Assembly (NCBI GenBank): GCA_949130485.1
Contig: OX422189.1
Coordinates: 5,843,920-5,907,919, forward strand
Source: Agelas oroides
Taxonomy: Eukaryota > Porifera > Demospongiae > Agelasida > Agelasidae
Reading direction: 5' to 3'
DNA length: 64,000 nt
Shown here: one piece after another, positions 13,871-27,200 of the stretch
How positions within the stretch are numbered: the stretch's first letter is position 1
Layout of the letters: each line of letters opens with the position of its first letter
The notes under the pieces: model-generated
Databases searched by the model: none
What the model was told of the DNA's origin: nothing
The model's input: the letters and a program-made list of their open reading frames with translations, nothing else
Translations under genes and position numbers: made by a program

Positions 13871-14255
13871 AAAAATTTTTGTTTATCCATTATTTCTAGT
13901 TACTAGCCTCAAACACATGGTCACAATGGGAGGAAAAAACTTGTCAAGGCATGCATGAAGACCTTATCACAACATTGATCTGTACCACATAAAACGTCAT
14001 CAGTGACAAGGAAGAGATTGCTCAAATGAAGACATAAAAATCACTTCTACTCTGTTAGTAAACAAGGCTAAATACATAACTAAGTATAGAGTAGTTGCTG
14101 CATTGTCAGCCAGCTGATGGATATACAGAAACTCTGAGTTAACAAATTCCAGAATTAATGACGAAACAAAGTATAGATTTAAAGTACAGATATGAAGGCA
14201 AAATGAACACAGTAGTATATGTACTACTGCAAAAGGCATAGGCTGAACATGATGT
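10861..14255. other. Intergenic region between the kelch gene and the 3' end of ECT2
   Basis: No supported gene. It holds a promoter-like GC motif at 11493-11504, short inverted repeats ending in TAGTCTCA-like sequence (about 12612-12665 and 12725-12780), AGTTTTAGTTT-rich low-complexity sequence (about 12960-13440) and a run of about 35 C at 13833-13868. Short plus-strand ORFs (11593-11879) have no recognisable domain. Confidence 0.5.
11493..11504. promoter_or_regulatory. NRF1-type palindromic promoter motif
   Basis: TGCGCACGCGCA fits the NRF1 consensus YGCGCAYGCGCR exactly. It lies about 670 bp upstream of the kelch start codon in a locally CpG-containing patch. NRF1 sites are common in metazoan housekeeping promoters. 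Use here is inferred. Confidence 0.4.
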
Positions 14256-15535
14256 TCAAACCTCAGTACCAAGGTTTGTGAGGTCAGCAACACTAAAAGA
14301 GGGCAACCGACCAAGGGCAGGTCTTTTGGCTTTCGGTGTGCGGAGGGAACAGACTGGAGTAAAGGTCAAGGTTGAGGAGGCCATAGAGGTGTTGGGAGAA
14401 GTCTGGAGAGGGGATGGTTTGTGTGAGTGTTCATATGAGCCCTTTGAATGGCTGTGTTACTTGTATTGGTACATACATGTATTTTGTAGTACTATCAGGT
14501 ATTAGCATTAAGCATTTTATGACAGATGAGCGTGCTGTACCTGCCATGTGCTGCAAGTGGTTTGTACATTGTTTTATTGTGCACCTAATGAACACAGTCT
14601 TGGGAGTAAGAGATACACCTGGTATACAAACAGCTTAGCATAAAGACCACTTTGATCTGCCTAAGCAACATGCCTCAGATCAAAGCTGTATGTTCTACAG
14701 GTATTGCTGGTGCAAATGGACTGACAGTGCTGCATATGTGACTTTGTGTAGCTCCTTACCAGTGAAATACAGTCAGCAGAAGGTGACTCTGGTGGGATTT
14801 CATTTTCTTCTCCAATTCCATGCAGATTCAGATGCACACTGGGAGGAAAAACAAACTGTTTAATGTCTGTAACCCATGCAGGTTTTCAACTTTGGATTTT
14901 GCCCCCAAGCTGTGAGAGATAACAGAAAGCCTGGGTTCAGGGCTATATAATTTACTACCTCATCAAATTGCTAACACCTCAACAAATGGTTCACGTAGAA
15001 CTAAATTATGTTTTACATCAGTGATGTTATGTACTGCAGTTGTCACATAACCAGACCCTGTGTATGTGACAGTTATAGTGCAGAAAGTGTCATCTGCTCT
15101 CACTAGCATGTAAATCTTACCTTACAGAGGAAAGTTTTCTGCTCTGACGTCCAGAAAATGCTCTACGTACCTTTTTTCTTGCCCCACTACAGGTGAAGGT
15201 AAAAGACTGTAAATTACCACCTGGAAATTAGCATCACTTAGTTATATGAACTGTACTGCTTACTGTAATGCTCGTTTAAGTGTTGTTGAAGAGACAGTTG
15301 TTGACTTGCATATGGAGCTCAGCATGTCAGCAGAGCAGGAAGCAACAAACCGCTCCTGAAGACAGAAACAAAATCTACAATGCAGCACAGTGTACACAGA
15401 ATGCTCCCTCTACAACTGTAGCATGCTATTAAGATTTGGAAGGTTATCAACATTATCTGCAGTAGCTATCAATTTCATTCCTCCTCCTCTATCTATCTAT
15501 CTATCTGTCTGTCTGTCTGTCTGTCTGCCTGTCTG

Positions 15536-15583
<48 letters not shown>

Positions 15584-15584
15584 C

Positions 15585-15667
<83 letters not shown>

Positions 15668-18600
15668 CCTACATGTAGCTAGGAAAGCAGAATCATCAGT
15701 ACATGCATAAGCACACAAGCTAAGGTTCTGGGCTAATGCTCCTCCAGGTCAAGGGAACAAATCTGGTACAAGCCAGGCAGATACTTGTATCACTGCTGTG
15801 TAGCTACCTGTTACACGTAATTACAATGCAGTGCAGCACTGCTGTTTCATTGGTATAGCTAGCTACACAATATCATGCCAGACATGTGTAACTTCTAAAA
15901 AGTTTGTGAGGGATTCACCACTCATGTGCATCACAGACAATGTAGCGTACAGGATCTGTGGAGAAGTTGGTGTCAGCGAGCAGCCTGGAGAGTTGGTGGA
16001 CTACATCAGTCTTGCTGGACTCCTCTCCAACCAGCTTGAACACCAGGAGCTTCTCCTGTGGGTCCTCAGGCCACCGTACCAGCAGGCCAAACAGGTTGGT
16101 GAAGTCTGGGGGGAGGAACAGAATGATTGGATATACAGTGTACCAGCTATGTCATTTGTGCCATAAAAACTACCACATTGCCAATACGGTGAATATTCTA
16201 TGTACTATGGTAATCCTTGGGACATTTCCGACCACAATAGCTATTATTGAGAGTAGAATATGTCTTACAAAGTAGAGGCACTCCGATCATGCATCAACAA
16301 AAATATTAGCAATGCAACAGAGGTTCAATCTCAAGAGGTGAACATTGTAACACAATAATTTTGATGCAAGATCAGAAAATGTAGTAAAATATAAACAACC
16401 CTAGTTTATACATCAATGGTGAAAGGTATTGATGTTGCCCATAGTTCATCTGTACGGTTTTGCAATATTGGGAATTTAAGATATTGCACTTTAATACAGG
16501 GGTGTAGCTGACCTCCATTATCACCAAAGTTGATAACTGATCTGATGTGGGTGAGGGGAAGGAACTCGAGATGCTTGTAGACCCTATTGGCAGAACCCTT
16601 GAGATTGAAGGTGGAGGCTGGCTTCCGTCTGGCAATCTGAAGGGATAAAGACCATGATACGTATACAGCCTCCTTCTCCAGCCCCTGCTCACCTTTGCAG
16701 AAAGCTGGTGGGGGCCTGGGAATGAGGCTGTGTGATACATACAATGCACACTACTAATGCTAGTTTTGGTAATAACAATTGGTGGCTTTAATAGCGAACT
16801 CAGTGTTTTAATTTGACATTTATTTGAGTGGGCCAAGTGACCATGACTATGGACTGCAGTAGTTGCTGAAGTTACTCTGTCATTAGCCTAATTATGACTA
16901 ATGGAAGGTACCTCCAGTAAACACCAATATGTATACATGTATGTTGTGATAAATATCAAATGTATTGTTAAACTGGTAAATCACACCTCTCCCCACCTCA
17001 ATGCTGTCTGAAAAAAGAAACATAGAGAGAGGGTCTCCTTTGGTGGCCTTGTTGGGGTTACCCACATCCAGTAAATCCAGGCGGGAGAGAAAGGAGCGAT
17101 GGGAGGAGAGCACTGTTGCCTGGGGAAAGAGAGAGGGAAAGAGGGAAGGGTATACTGAGGTACGTCTATTCCAGGTCTATTCCAGCACAAATCAAAAATG
17201 ACAGCTAGTAAACCTTCAGTGTGCATTCATCCCCACATGTACTTATGTTTTATCTTGATGCCCGATTCCCTTTCCCCATGAGTGAACGAAAAATAAGTCC
17301 AGACAAAGCTGGATGGGGCCATATATAGATAATATAACCTTACGGAACCTTGCCGTAAGGTTATATTATCTATGATGGGGCCTGGGATATTGGGCTATGT
17401 GTCTCCCACCAGGATCTTATGAGCGGCTTAAGTTTCTGCTCCTACCAAGCACTCTTGACCATAACAATACATGTAGAAGTTATCATTGAAAATACAAGGT
17501 TGCATGGTTAGCCTGGGAACAAGGCTAAGGGACACACCATGTTTTACTTACTGGACATCCTTCAACATCTCTGAGCACTTCAAACATGTGCATCTGTCCC
17601 TCTGTCTTCCTCTTGTCCTCATTAATGTGGCTGCATGTCAGAGGTATACATTCATTCATCAGAATTGTAAATCTTGATCCTTGATTGTGATCTGGCTAGA
17701 GATTATAAACATGTATTATTTGGTTACAAAAAGCATGCCAGAAGCTGTAAGCCAAAACTAGCCAAGCATAGCAGAATAGCCATTGAGGCTTGGTACTGCC
17801 CAAAACACATTATGCACTGCATTTTAGGTGACCCAGTGTATTATCAACCAATATTGATTGCTAATGCATACTAATGCATACATGCATTTATGACACCCTT
17901 CACTTACTTCATCACAGTCTTCAGGCTCTCTACTGCACTTAGTAAGGGGGAGTGATCAGCATGTGCATTGTCCGTGTGTTTTGCAAGGTCTACAGCAACA
18001 AAAATAAGTATACTACTAACACAAAATCTCTCCAGTCACAAAAAAAGAGAACCTGGTATATTTACAAGTAAATGTTCTGCCACAGTTCAATCTGTGCATG
18101 CACATGTACACATGTTTGACCATCTCAACCTACTGCCCAGAAGAGCTAGGTAAATGCTTTCGAATTTTGATAATATGCAAATCATATTCAAAGCGATAAT
18201 GAGAAGTTCTGGTCACGCCTCATGGTGGGAAAGCACTGTACTGCACTCTATGGAGACGGTTGTTTGACGTTGGTCTGGTAGCCTTGGGAAGTATCAGTCC
18301 TGGAAAAGGTACTTACTGGGGTGCGCTAAGGTGCCATATGTTACAGAGGGAGATAACTACCCAAGGCAGTGATCAGCTCCATGCATGGTGTCTGCAACAG
18401 ATTTTGAATCTTATCAAAATTCTCGCATGTATAATTATATGAACTGTGAAAGCATCTTACCCAGCCCCTCCTCCAATTTTGTCACACTACAACTGATGAG
18501 GATGCATGAGCACAGTTGAAACTAGAAACAACTAGCCTTGTTTCAGGCCCCACCCAGCTTTCCTGTAGTATTGCTGGAAAGCTGGGTGGGACCTAGGAAC

Positions 18601-21147
18601 GCTAAGAAAGAACCAGTCCCTGAAACCACAAGTACACACAACTTCCAGCAGAGTTACAACCTTGTAGCAGCAGTATTATTCTAGGTATCCTCTGCACTGG
18701 TGTAATGAGGAGCTCTGCCAAGGTCTGACGACTGCATTCAGGTCGTGACTCGTTGGCCTACAGGACAAGATACACAATACGTGCAGTAAGTAAGGAATGT
18801 GCACATCTACATGTACATTAGGTCCATTACCAGGCACCCCACTCTGCTTTCCACAACCCTAACCCCATTCTTCTGTACTGCAAGCTAAGTCACCACAATC
18901 CATGGGACACCTATGGGGACGTTTTAAGTCAGCACTCTTGCTTCCATACATTGATATTACAAAGTTTGGGATGCTGCTACATTTAGGTGAATGCGTGCAT
19001 TGGTGGTGAGCCTGAATGATTGCGTTGGACGGAGGCCGGATTTGAATGAGGCATATGTCAGACAGAAAAATGTTAAAAGCCATGTATGCCAGCTGCCTAA
19101 CTGCATTTTGTGCACGAGATTATAGCAATCCCCATCTCCCAGTCACCATAGCACAGCTGAAGAGGCCTGGTATTGGCAGAAACGTATCCTGCGCAGTGGG
19201 TGACTTTACATAACATCTAGGCCTATTATTCTCAGGGATATGTGGTTCGTTGATTGCTCATGCATAGCAAATGCAAGGCAAACAGTGTGCACTTAAAGGC
19301 CGTGTGTATGCATTAACTATACACTGACAGTTTTTAAGTCCAGCCTTATATCAAAGTATGTACGCTGACCTCCAATACATGTAGACAAGTACAAAACATG
19401 CATGCAGTACATGTACATTGTGTAAGTGGTTGTGTGCAGACCTTAGCTGGGACAATACAAGGTTGCACTTTGATGTTGGATTCATCATTATCATATAAGC
19501 CGGATTATGTACATATATATATATACCCACATCAAGTGGTGATTTACACACAGTGAGGATGACTGAAGCTGAGTTGAGCCGACCTTAAGGAAAGCATGGA
19601 AGCGTGGGTACGTCCTGTCACATTTGGCCAGCGTCTCCTTGCTCAACTCAAAGAAGTTCACAAAGGGAGGGTACACTCTCAGGAAGTCGTCAGCCTGGGT
19701 AAGGGGAGGACAGAAACTTGAACCACAGTAATGTACACTATAATATTATTGTTTGAAGGAAAATGTTATTAGCTTCATATCCAGGTTCATAGGGCCTGTT
19801 ACGAGGCTATTTTGTCGTATGATCACCTGCTCTAACAATACTTTGCCAATACAAGTAGACTCTGACCACTGAGCTATCTGCTCCTCAAGACTGGTCTGGA
19901 GAGATGAAAAATAAATCCAAAATCAACATAGTGACTATTGTACAAAGATCTAATCATACTCGTAGATCCTCCACACACCTTTGTCTCACCACTAGTCTCT
20001 GGTGAACACACACATATCGTCCCAAAACACACCCTCTCCCTTCCTCACCACTAGTCTCTGGTGAACACACACATCGTCCCAATATACTCCCTCTCCCTTC
20101 CTCACCACTAGTCTGTAGTCAACACACACATTGTCCCAAAACACCCTCTCTCTCTCACCACTAGTTTCTGGTGAACACACATCATCCCAAACCACACCCT
20201 CTCTCCCTTCCTCACCACTAGTCTCTGGTGAACAGCCAGGATGTCTGGGATGTTGGCAAAGATGCCCTTGATGTCTCCATGACTGATGATGGGACCACCG
20301 CGCTGCTGTGGCTGCTCCAGAGGGTCCTTGAACATCTGTGTACAAATGGAGAAACGTCAAATTATCTGTTGTCAAACACACTGGATCCTGTCTTCCTTCG
20401 CATGTTGTAACCAGGTACATGTATCCGCATGGCTTAGTTCTCTGTGTACATGTATAAGCATCTACTGGGTATATTGTGAGTATCATAACATTGATTGGTT
20501 ATTCTACATACCTTGACAATGATGTTGAGAATGTTCACAAAGTTCCTCTCTGTCTGAAGCAGCTCAGAGGCAATGTGGCGTCGTGCAGTGTCCTCCACAC
20601 CACCTGAAGGAGGAGCCTTCCTCACCTCACGCTTTCCATGGCCCTCTGTACAGGGGAAAACAGAAAAACAGCAGTATAGTCATGCACACAGAAACAGTAA
20701 ATATAGCCAGCATTAATGCATGAAGTGAGAATCAAGGCATATGGTTGTACATGTACATGTAAGTTCTTGAAATAATGGATACTGGAGGTGCGTGTGTTGG
20801 TAGATAGCGGTAGTGTTGTGTATGAACACTGACAATGAATCACAGTTGTACTGCAGGAATGGTATATGGTTAATACATAGTTGTGGCCTACAAGGCTCTT
20901 CTGCCCACTCACTGGAGGTTGCAGGAGAGGAGAGGGAGAAGAGGGAGGCCTCGAGGAGGCTGATATCAATGCTGTTAGCACTGAGCATGGAGGAGTTGAG
21001 AGACGGCCGCCCACGTGCACGACGTAGGTGGTGAGAATGCTCCTGGTGTGTGAGGAAGGAGATCAATACACACACGTTGTATGTTTGTATGCAGAGCTAG
21101 TATACACTCATGCCTCATGTGCACACACACACGCACACACACACCCA

Positions 21148-21204
<57 letters not shown>

Positions 21205-24200
21205 TTCCCCTACCTTGGCCTGGTAGAGTGTTTCATCAGCGCAGGCATCAATCTGGATGCTCTCCCAGAACCACTGCTGCTTTACCACGAGTACTCGTGA
21301 GGGGGTAGGAGGGATGTGCTGTGGCTCCACTCTGTCTGCCACCACCAGGTGGGTCACACTGGAGTCATCCAGAGTGACACTCACCGCACCTGTGAATGTG
21401 TGTGTGTGTGTGTGTGGTGTGTGTGTGGTGTGTGTGTGCGTGTGAGTGTGTGTGTGTGTGTGTGGTGTGTGTGTGGTGTGTGTGTGCGTGTGAGTGTGTG
21501 TGTGTGTGTCATTTCAGTGAGCGCCACATTGGACACAGAAGGTACCATAATATGATTACCCAAGCAAACCCTAGCACACGTACCCAACATTGCATGACTA
21601 CAGGTTTTGGTCCCTTTAAACTCTCCACCCGGAGTCCACTACAGAAAGGGCGGGACCACTCTCTGCCTAAGGTTTGCTCAGAAGACTCTAGCTCTTGGTT
21701 TGGCCATAATCTCTACATTGTAGCTACACAAATGGGAGGATGGACTTATGGGGTTACCCTGATTTATAAATAATTTGGGGGATGGGCAAAATAGGAAGTA
21801 ATAAATGCGCGAAGGACAGGAAACGAGGCTAAGCCAACCCCACACAGTCACTCACCGCTGTCAGTTCCAATCTCCCTCATGTGTTGCGCCTCCTCCTCTG
21901 AGAACCCATGGAAGGCAATGTGGCACCCTGTGAATGGCAGCTGCTTATACTCCATCTGTGGAAGCATGAGGAGTGAGGGAAGACATAAAGGACAAATTGT
22001 TCTATGAGTTCATTCTATGGATGCATACGTAGAAAGTTTGGGGGAGTTAGTAGGGGGTACAGATCTACATATGAGTCCGGTGAGTGCCGTTTCTGATGTC
22101 CTTCTCTGTGCATTTTTGGGTTTCTCTCTCCTGGCTGCCCGGGGCACTAAAAGTGAGTTTGTTCCCTATGAACTTGGTATAGACTGAGTTTGGTGTAGTC
22201 GAACTGTACCAAACTCTCCATCCGAGTGTGTTCGGCCTAAATTTAAGATTATGCCTTGTGAAGCAAAGGGTTGGGGGGATAGTACTTGTACAATTATTGC
22301 TCTGTGGGTGCTTGGGAATATGGAAAGGGGGTAGAGACCTACATGTACATATCAATGTATAATCTACAGTGGAACCTCTCTTAAAGGACACCTTTGAAAT
22401 AAGGACACCTGGTTAATCAGGACACCTGACCGAGTCCCAACTTTATATAAATACGTATTATTCTCCCCCTGAAATAAGGACACCTCACAAAACAGGACAA
22501 TTATTTTGGTCCCAAGGGTGTCCGTATTAGAGAGGTTCCACTGTATGTAGGTACAAGCATCTCACCATATCTGGTCCTGTAGCAGAAATGTCACTGTAAG
22601 AATGGAGAGATTGATACACAATGTGAAGAGTAGTGCATACAGCTACAGTACTTACGGTACAACATCAGGCCACTATATATGTACATATACATCTCCCAGT
22701 TTCCCACTTGTGCTGATCACATATAGTCTCACAATGAGTCTCTGTGTTCCCAGCAGTTACGGATCCAAGCTTCACCCATGATTGGAGTTCCAAGGCCTAC
22801 TGCAACCTACAGTGAAGAGAGCCAGTCACCACCCAATACATGCACGGCCTTGTGTATGGGTGTAAGTAGCCTTCAATCCAGAATTTTTGTCACAGAGATT
22901 TCTCATAGCCTAGGATAAAGCTATTGCTGGGACAGCAACTCTGGGTTTGAGCTAGCCTCGTTCCAAGGCCTGAGAATGAGGCTCGGTTTGAATCTTTGAG
23001 AGTAGGAACATGTTACATGCATCCCTGTACTACCTCTGGGTTTGAGGTGCGTGCTACTGTACATGCATGCATGATTTCAGTTACTACTAGGCACTAACCA
23101 TGTATATGTACGTGTGTACAGTCAGTACCTTGTACTTGGATCCACTGACAGAGTAAGCTACAATGTGGGTGACACTGCTGGTGATGTCCTTGCGAATGCT
23201 GGCCCCCATCAGGTGGGCCAAGCTGCATAGACCATGCTGCAGGCAAGGGGAACATGGGTATATACACATGTACAACCGTCAGGAGCTTATGAACCACGTT
23301 TGCAGGGCTCATAGGCTCCTGCATTGAGGAATGCACACAGGCAGGATTGGAGTGTACATGTCTGTACTTGCAGTGCATAAGCCCTGAAAACAAATATGCT
23401 GTATGTATGTAGCTGGAGATTGAGTGAAATATGTCATACAAACAGTTTGTTTATAAACTCTTGGTAATACTTATGGTGTAAAACCTAATGAAGAGATGAG
23501 TGTATAGCTCATATACCAGTTCCTCTTTATCTTTGAATCCAGTGAAGCAGATGACAGTTCCTTCCATTGTGCAAGAATAAACTGGGCGAATACTGTTTGG
23601 GAGGGGCTGCAGGGAGGGAGGGAGGGAGAGAGCCAAAGGAAGAGAGGAAGGAAATGTATGAAGTTGAGGTTTATACATGTATGTATGCATTCAAATACAT
23701 ACCTTATTCTTCTCGGCACATGTGAACACACAGGGTGGACCAACAATTCTGAAATGAAAATACATATACACGCATGAGTACTGCATACACAAGCATGTAA
23801 ACTGTGCATTCTTCTCTAGCTACATGTAGCGGTCATACTGTCTGAAATGCGTCCTGCATAACAAGTGATTCTGTGTAAAATCTAGGACTTTTTTTCCCAG
23901 GGAGATGTGGTTCATGCATAATACCACCTCATTAGCTGCACCGGGGTGACCACTCCCATCTCATGCAAGAAAGGCAGTCAGTTGGCTGGCTTTATCCGTA
24001 AAGTGGGATGCGTAGCAACATGCCAAAGGTAGCATCTCTTCATGCAGCCTTCCCATTAGCCTCGTTCCCAGGCCATTCCCGCCTCCAGTTTTTGATCGCT
24101 TGCAGTATGCAAAAACAGAGGGGGAAGGCCTGGGAGAAAGAGTCACGTGCATGACGTCAGGGTAGACATGAGGGGGGCGGTGCCCGACGAAGAATCTCGA

Positions 24201-27200
24201 GGTCCTTCTTGTAATATCTTGTCCAAGAACCTGAGACTGTAACGTTAGAAAGACGGCATCAATACACCTCGTTGTTTGGTAGACTCGAGGCTGATCAATG
24301 CAAAGTTTGTGAGTTACAACGATCGGGCACCGCCCCCCTCACGTCTACCTGACGTCACGCACGTGACTCTTTCTCCTTGGCCTTCCGTTTTTGCATACTG
24401 TAAGTGATCAAAAACTGGAGGCGGGAACGGCCTGGGAACGAAGCTACCTTCCCATATTACTTTTCACTTGTTGTCTCATACCCATGATGGAGGTTTTTCA
24501 GTTTGGGTATGAGACTAACATCCCAATAGCATAAAATTGCTGGAGAAGCATATAAAACTGTTTCAGCCATTTTTGAGTATACGTGACTGTGCTAAGGAGG
24601 AATAATGGCTGGAATCATTAAACTGTCTGAGTGATATTAATTTAATTGACTGACATGACAGATCATTTTACCCTTCATGCACTGGAGTAACGAAGGATTC
24701 AGTATCTTGAGACAACACACCTGAATTTTCTAGAATGAAGGTAGTCGTACACCTCCCCTTCAAACTGATCACACACAAACACCATATCACACTCGTCTGG
24801 GATGTGGTCAGGAATGCTCCGCCCATCCTGTGAGTAGCACACCACCAGCCCCAGGCCCTGTGGGTGGGTGGATTACATGGTATATGCAGCATGCACAAGC
24901 ATACTGTAATCTCCTGAAAATAAGCTCACCCTCTTTTATTGCAAAGCGTCATTTTGTCCCCTCAAAAGTACGGCACATGTGGCTAAGGGTTCTATCTAGG
25001 ATTTTGAGTTTGGGGGGGGAAGCTGTATAAGCATTGTCTAGGGGGGTCTAGGGGCATGCCCCTCAAAATAAATTTGGGATGCAATCTGAGAGGTAAAATT
25101 ATGCCTAGAACTGAGGAAAAAATTGGGGGGGAGGCGGGGGCTTCCCACTCCCCCCAACTACATGTAGATTGAACCTTATGTAAGTTAAATACAGTATAGC
25201 CAATCACATACAGTGTTTACATGCATACAGCTATAGCCTTCCTCCCTTGTCACATAACATATTGCTGGGGAGGAGGCCAGAAACAAGGCCATACATGTAC
25301 GCAGTAATTATTCACTAATTGTATGCAAATGCCTGGTAGCATACAAATAGGCCATCAAACTGAGCCATATCTTGCATTCAAGTGGCCTAGCAATGAAGTG
25401 CTGAGGCTGTTGGTGCAATTCTCACAGTTTGTGATTGGTAGCATTATTTCCTACATGTAATTACTGTAATAGTGCGTGTACACGTTCTAAGTACTGTAAT
25501 ATAGTGCCAGTGTACATGTACATGTACACTGATGTGTGCATTACGATCTCTAACTGTGCTCCATTCACTGTTGAAACTGTCTGTCTCTATGGATGAGACA
25601 TCTTGTCTATACACAGCAACATTAAACCCGATTCACTGCCAAGTGTACAGGACACATGTTGCCTGGTTACACTAGGTGTGAGGAGATACAATCACCTATA
25701 CAACAAAAGGAGGCAACCTTCCATTTGTAACCGGAGCCAACAGTATGTCAATGCACTTACCTCAAGAGCAGCTGCTAATTTGGGTCTTTCATTGTCAGCG
25801 ATAATGCAGGCATAAGTCTTTTCATCTGTCAGTGAGGAGAACAGAGCCGCAGCATGTAAAAACACACAATAAGAGTAATGAAGATGCTTGACAGTGCTAC
25901 ATAATACATGTATGTGTGAACCCCAATCATTTTAAACTGTGGTGCAGGGAGGGGTTAGCCAACACATTATTTGGCTACTTAGTTCTCTACCAACAACCTC
26001 AAGGAAATTGCAGGACTGTTCAATCTGTTTTGTATAGATCTGTTACAACAAGGTATAGCTTCTAGGGCATGATCTAGGTGTTACAAACTGTAGGACCTGT
26101 AGTAAACGGTGAGTTATAAAACTACGGATGTTCGACTTGACTCAGGGTTTCATACAGGATTTTGAGTTGGGGGGGAAAACAGGATGGTAGCAGGATGATA
26201 GTAGTGTGCGAAACACATGCGTGCCTACTAGGGGGGTCTGGGGGCATGCCCCCCCCCCCCCCCCCCAGGAAAATGTTGAATTTATATCCTCTCAGATTGC
26301 TTCTGACGCAATCTGGGGCAAAATTTCCAAACATTTTGATGACACATGCTTATGTTCAATAACATGTAAATAGCTAATATAATAACCATACTCAATTTCA
26401 AGATTTCTGGGGGGGGGAATTCCAGCCCCCCCCCCCCTCTGTATGAAACCCTGTTATTGCTAGGCAGAACTCCAGACATACTATCTTACTCAGCTTGACC
26501 AACAAGAAACTAGCTAGCTTTTAAGAGTGACTCAATAGGGAGTACAAATTTGAACAAGCTTCCCACTCACTCTACATGTACGTCCACCTGATCTCATTCC
26601 CGTGATGAATGCTCTGAGTTGTTTTCATCACATTCTACTTCTTGTGAGCACAAGCCAATAAACAAAGACTAGCTTCATTCCCAGACAACATTTTTCGTGC
26701 CCGCCGGAAAAATGGGTCTGGTCAACTGCCTATTCCATTTTTATTGAAGTGTGTCGGAATGCTGGAGCATTGCTCTTTCTGCCGTGTATAGACTAGGCTA
26801 TTCCATCTTTTGAAAGGAGCATGAATAGGCTGTCTAGGAGTAGCCTCATCCCCAGGCCCCACCTGAAAATCGGGGGAAAAGGGCCTGGTTACACTTGCAA
26901 AAATTCCCGTACATGTGCTGTGTCAGCTGTCTTTGTTTGGAGTAGACGAATCACGTTCGTCCAATACCAATTACTAAATTCTTGACACATGAAAGTGGTA
27001 GACTCGTTCCAAGACCATTTGAAAATGGGAACGAGGCTAGCATACTTTTCATAAACCTCAAATTGCAGAAACTTAGAGTGTAGTTAGGCTTGCTAGGCTA
27101 CTACTCTTGCCTCACAGGATTTGCCTGTAGTCGCTCCGCAGCAAGATCTGTTCTCTACCGCCATTGTCAACAGTAGCTGGCTACCACGTGATCACGTAAG

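Noticed and set aside
15390-15710. ORF with LSIYLSIY repeats
   Set aside because: Translation of a CTAT microsatellite in an intron.
19827-19895. tRNA A-box-like text (GATAGCTCAGTGGTCAGAG)
   Set aside because: It is ECT2 exon 14 coding for IAQWSES of the DH domain. There is no T arm or acceptor pairing.
21028-21773. Cys/Val and His/Thr repeat ORFs
   Set aside because: Translations of the (GT)n and (AC)n microsatellites around ECT2 exon 10.
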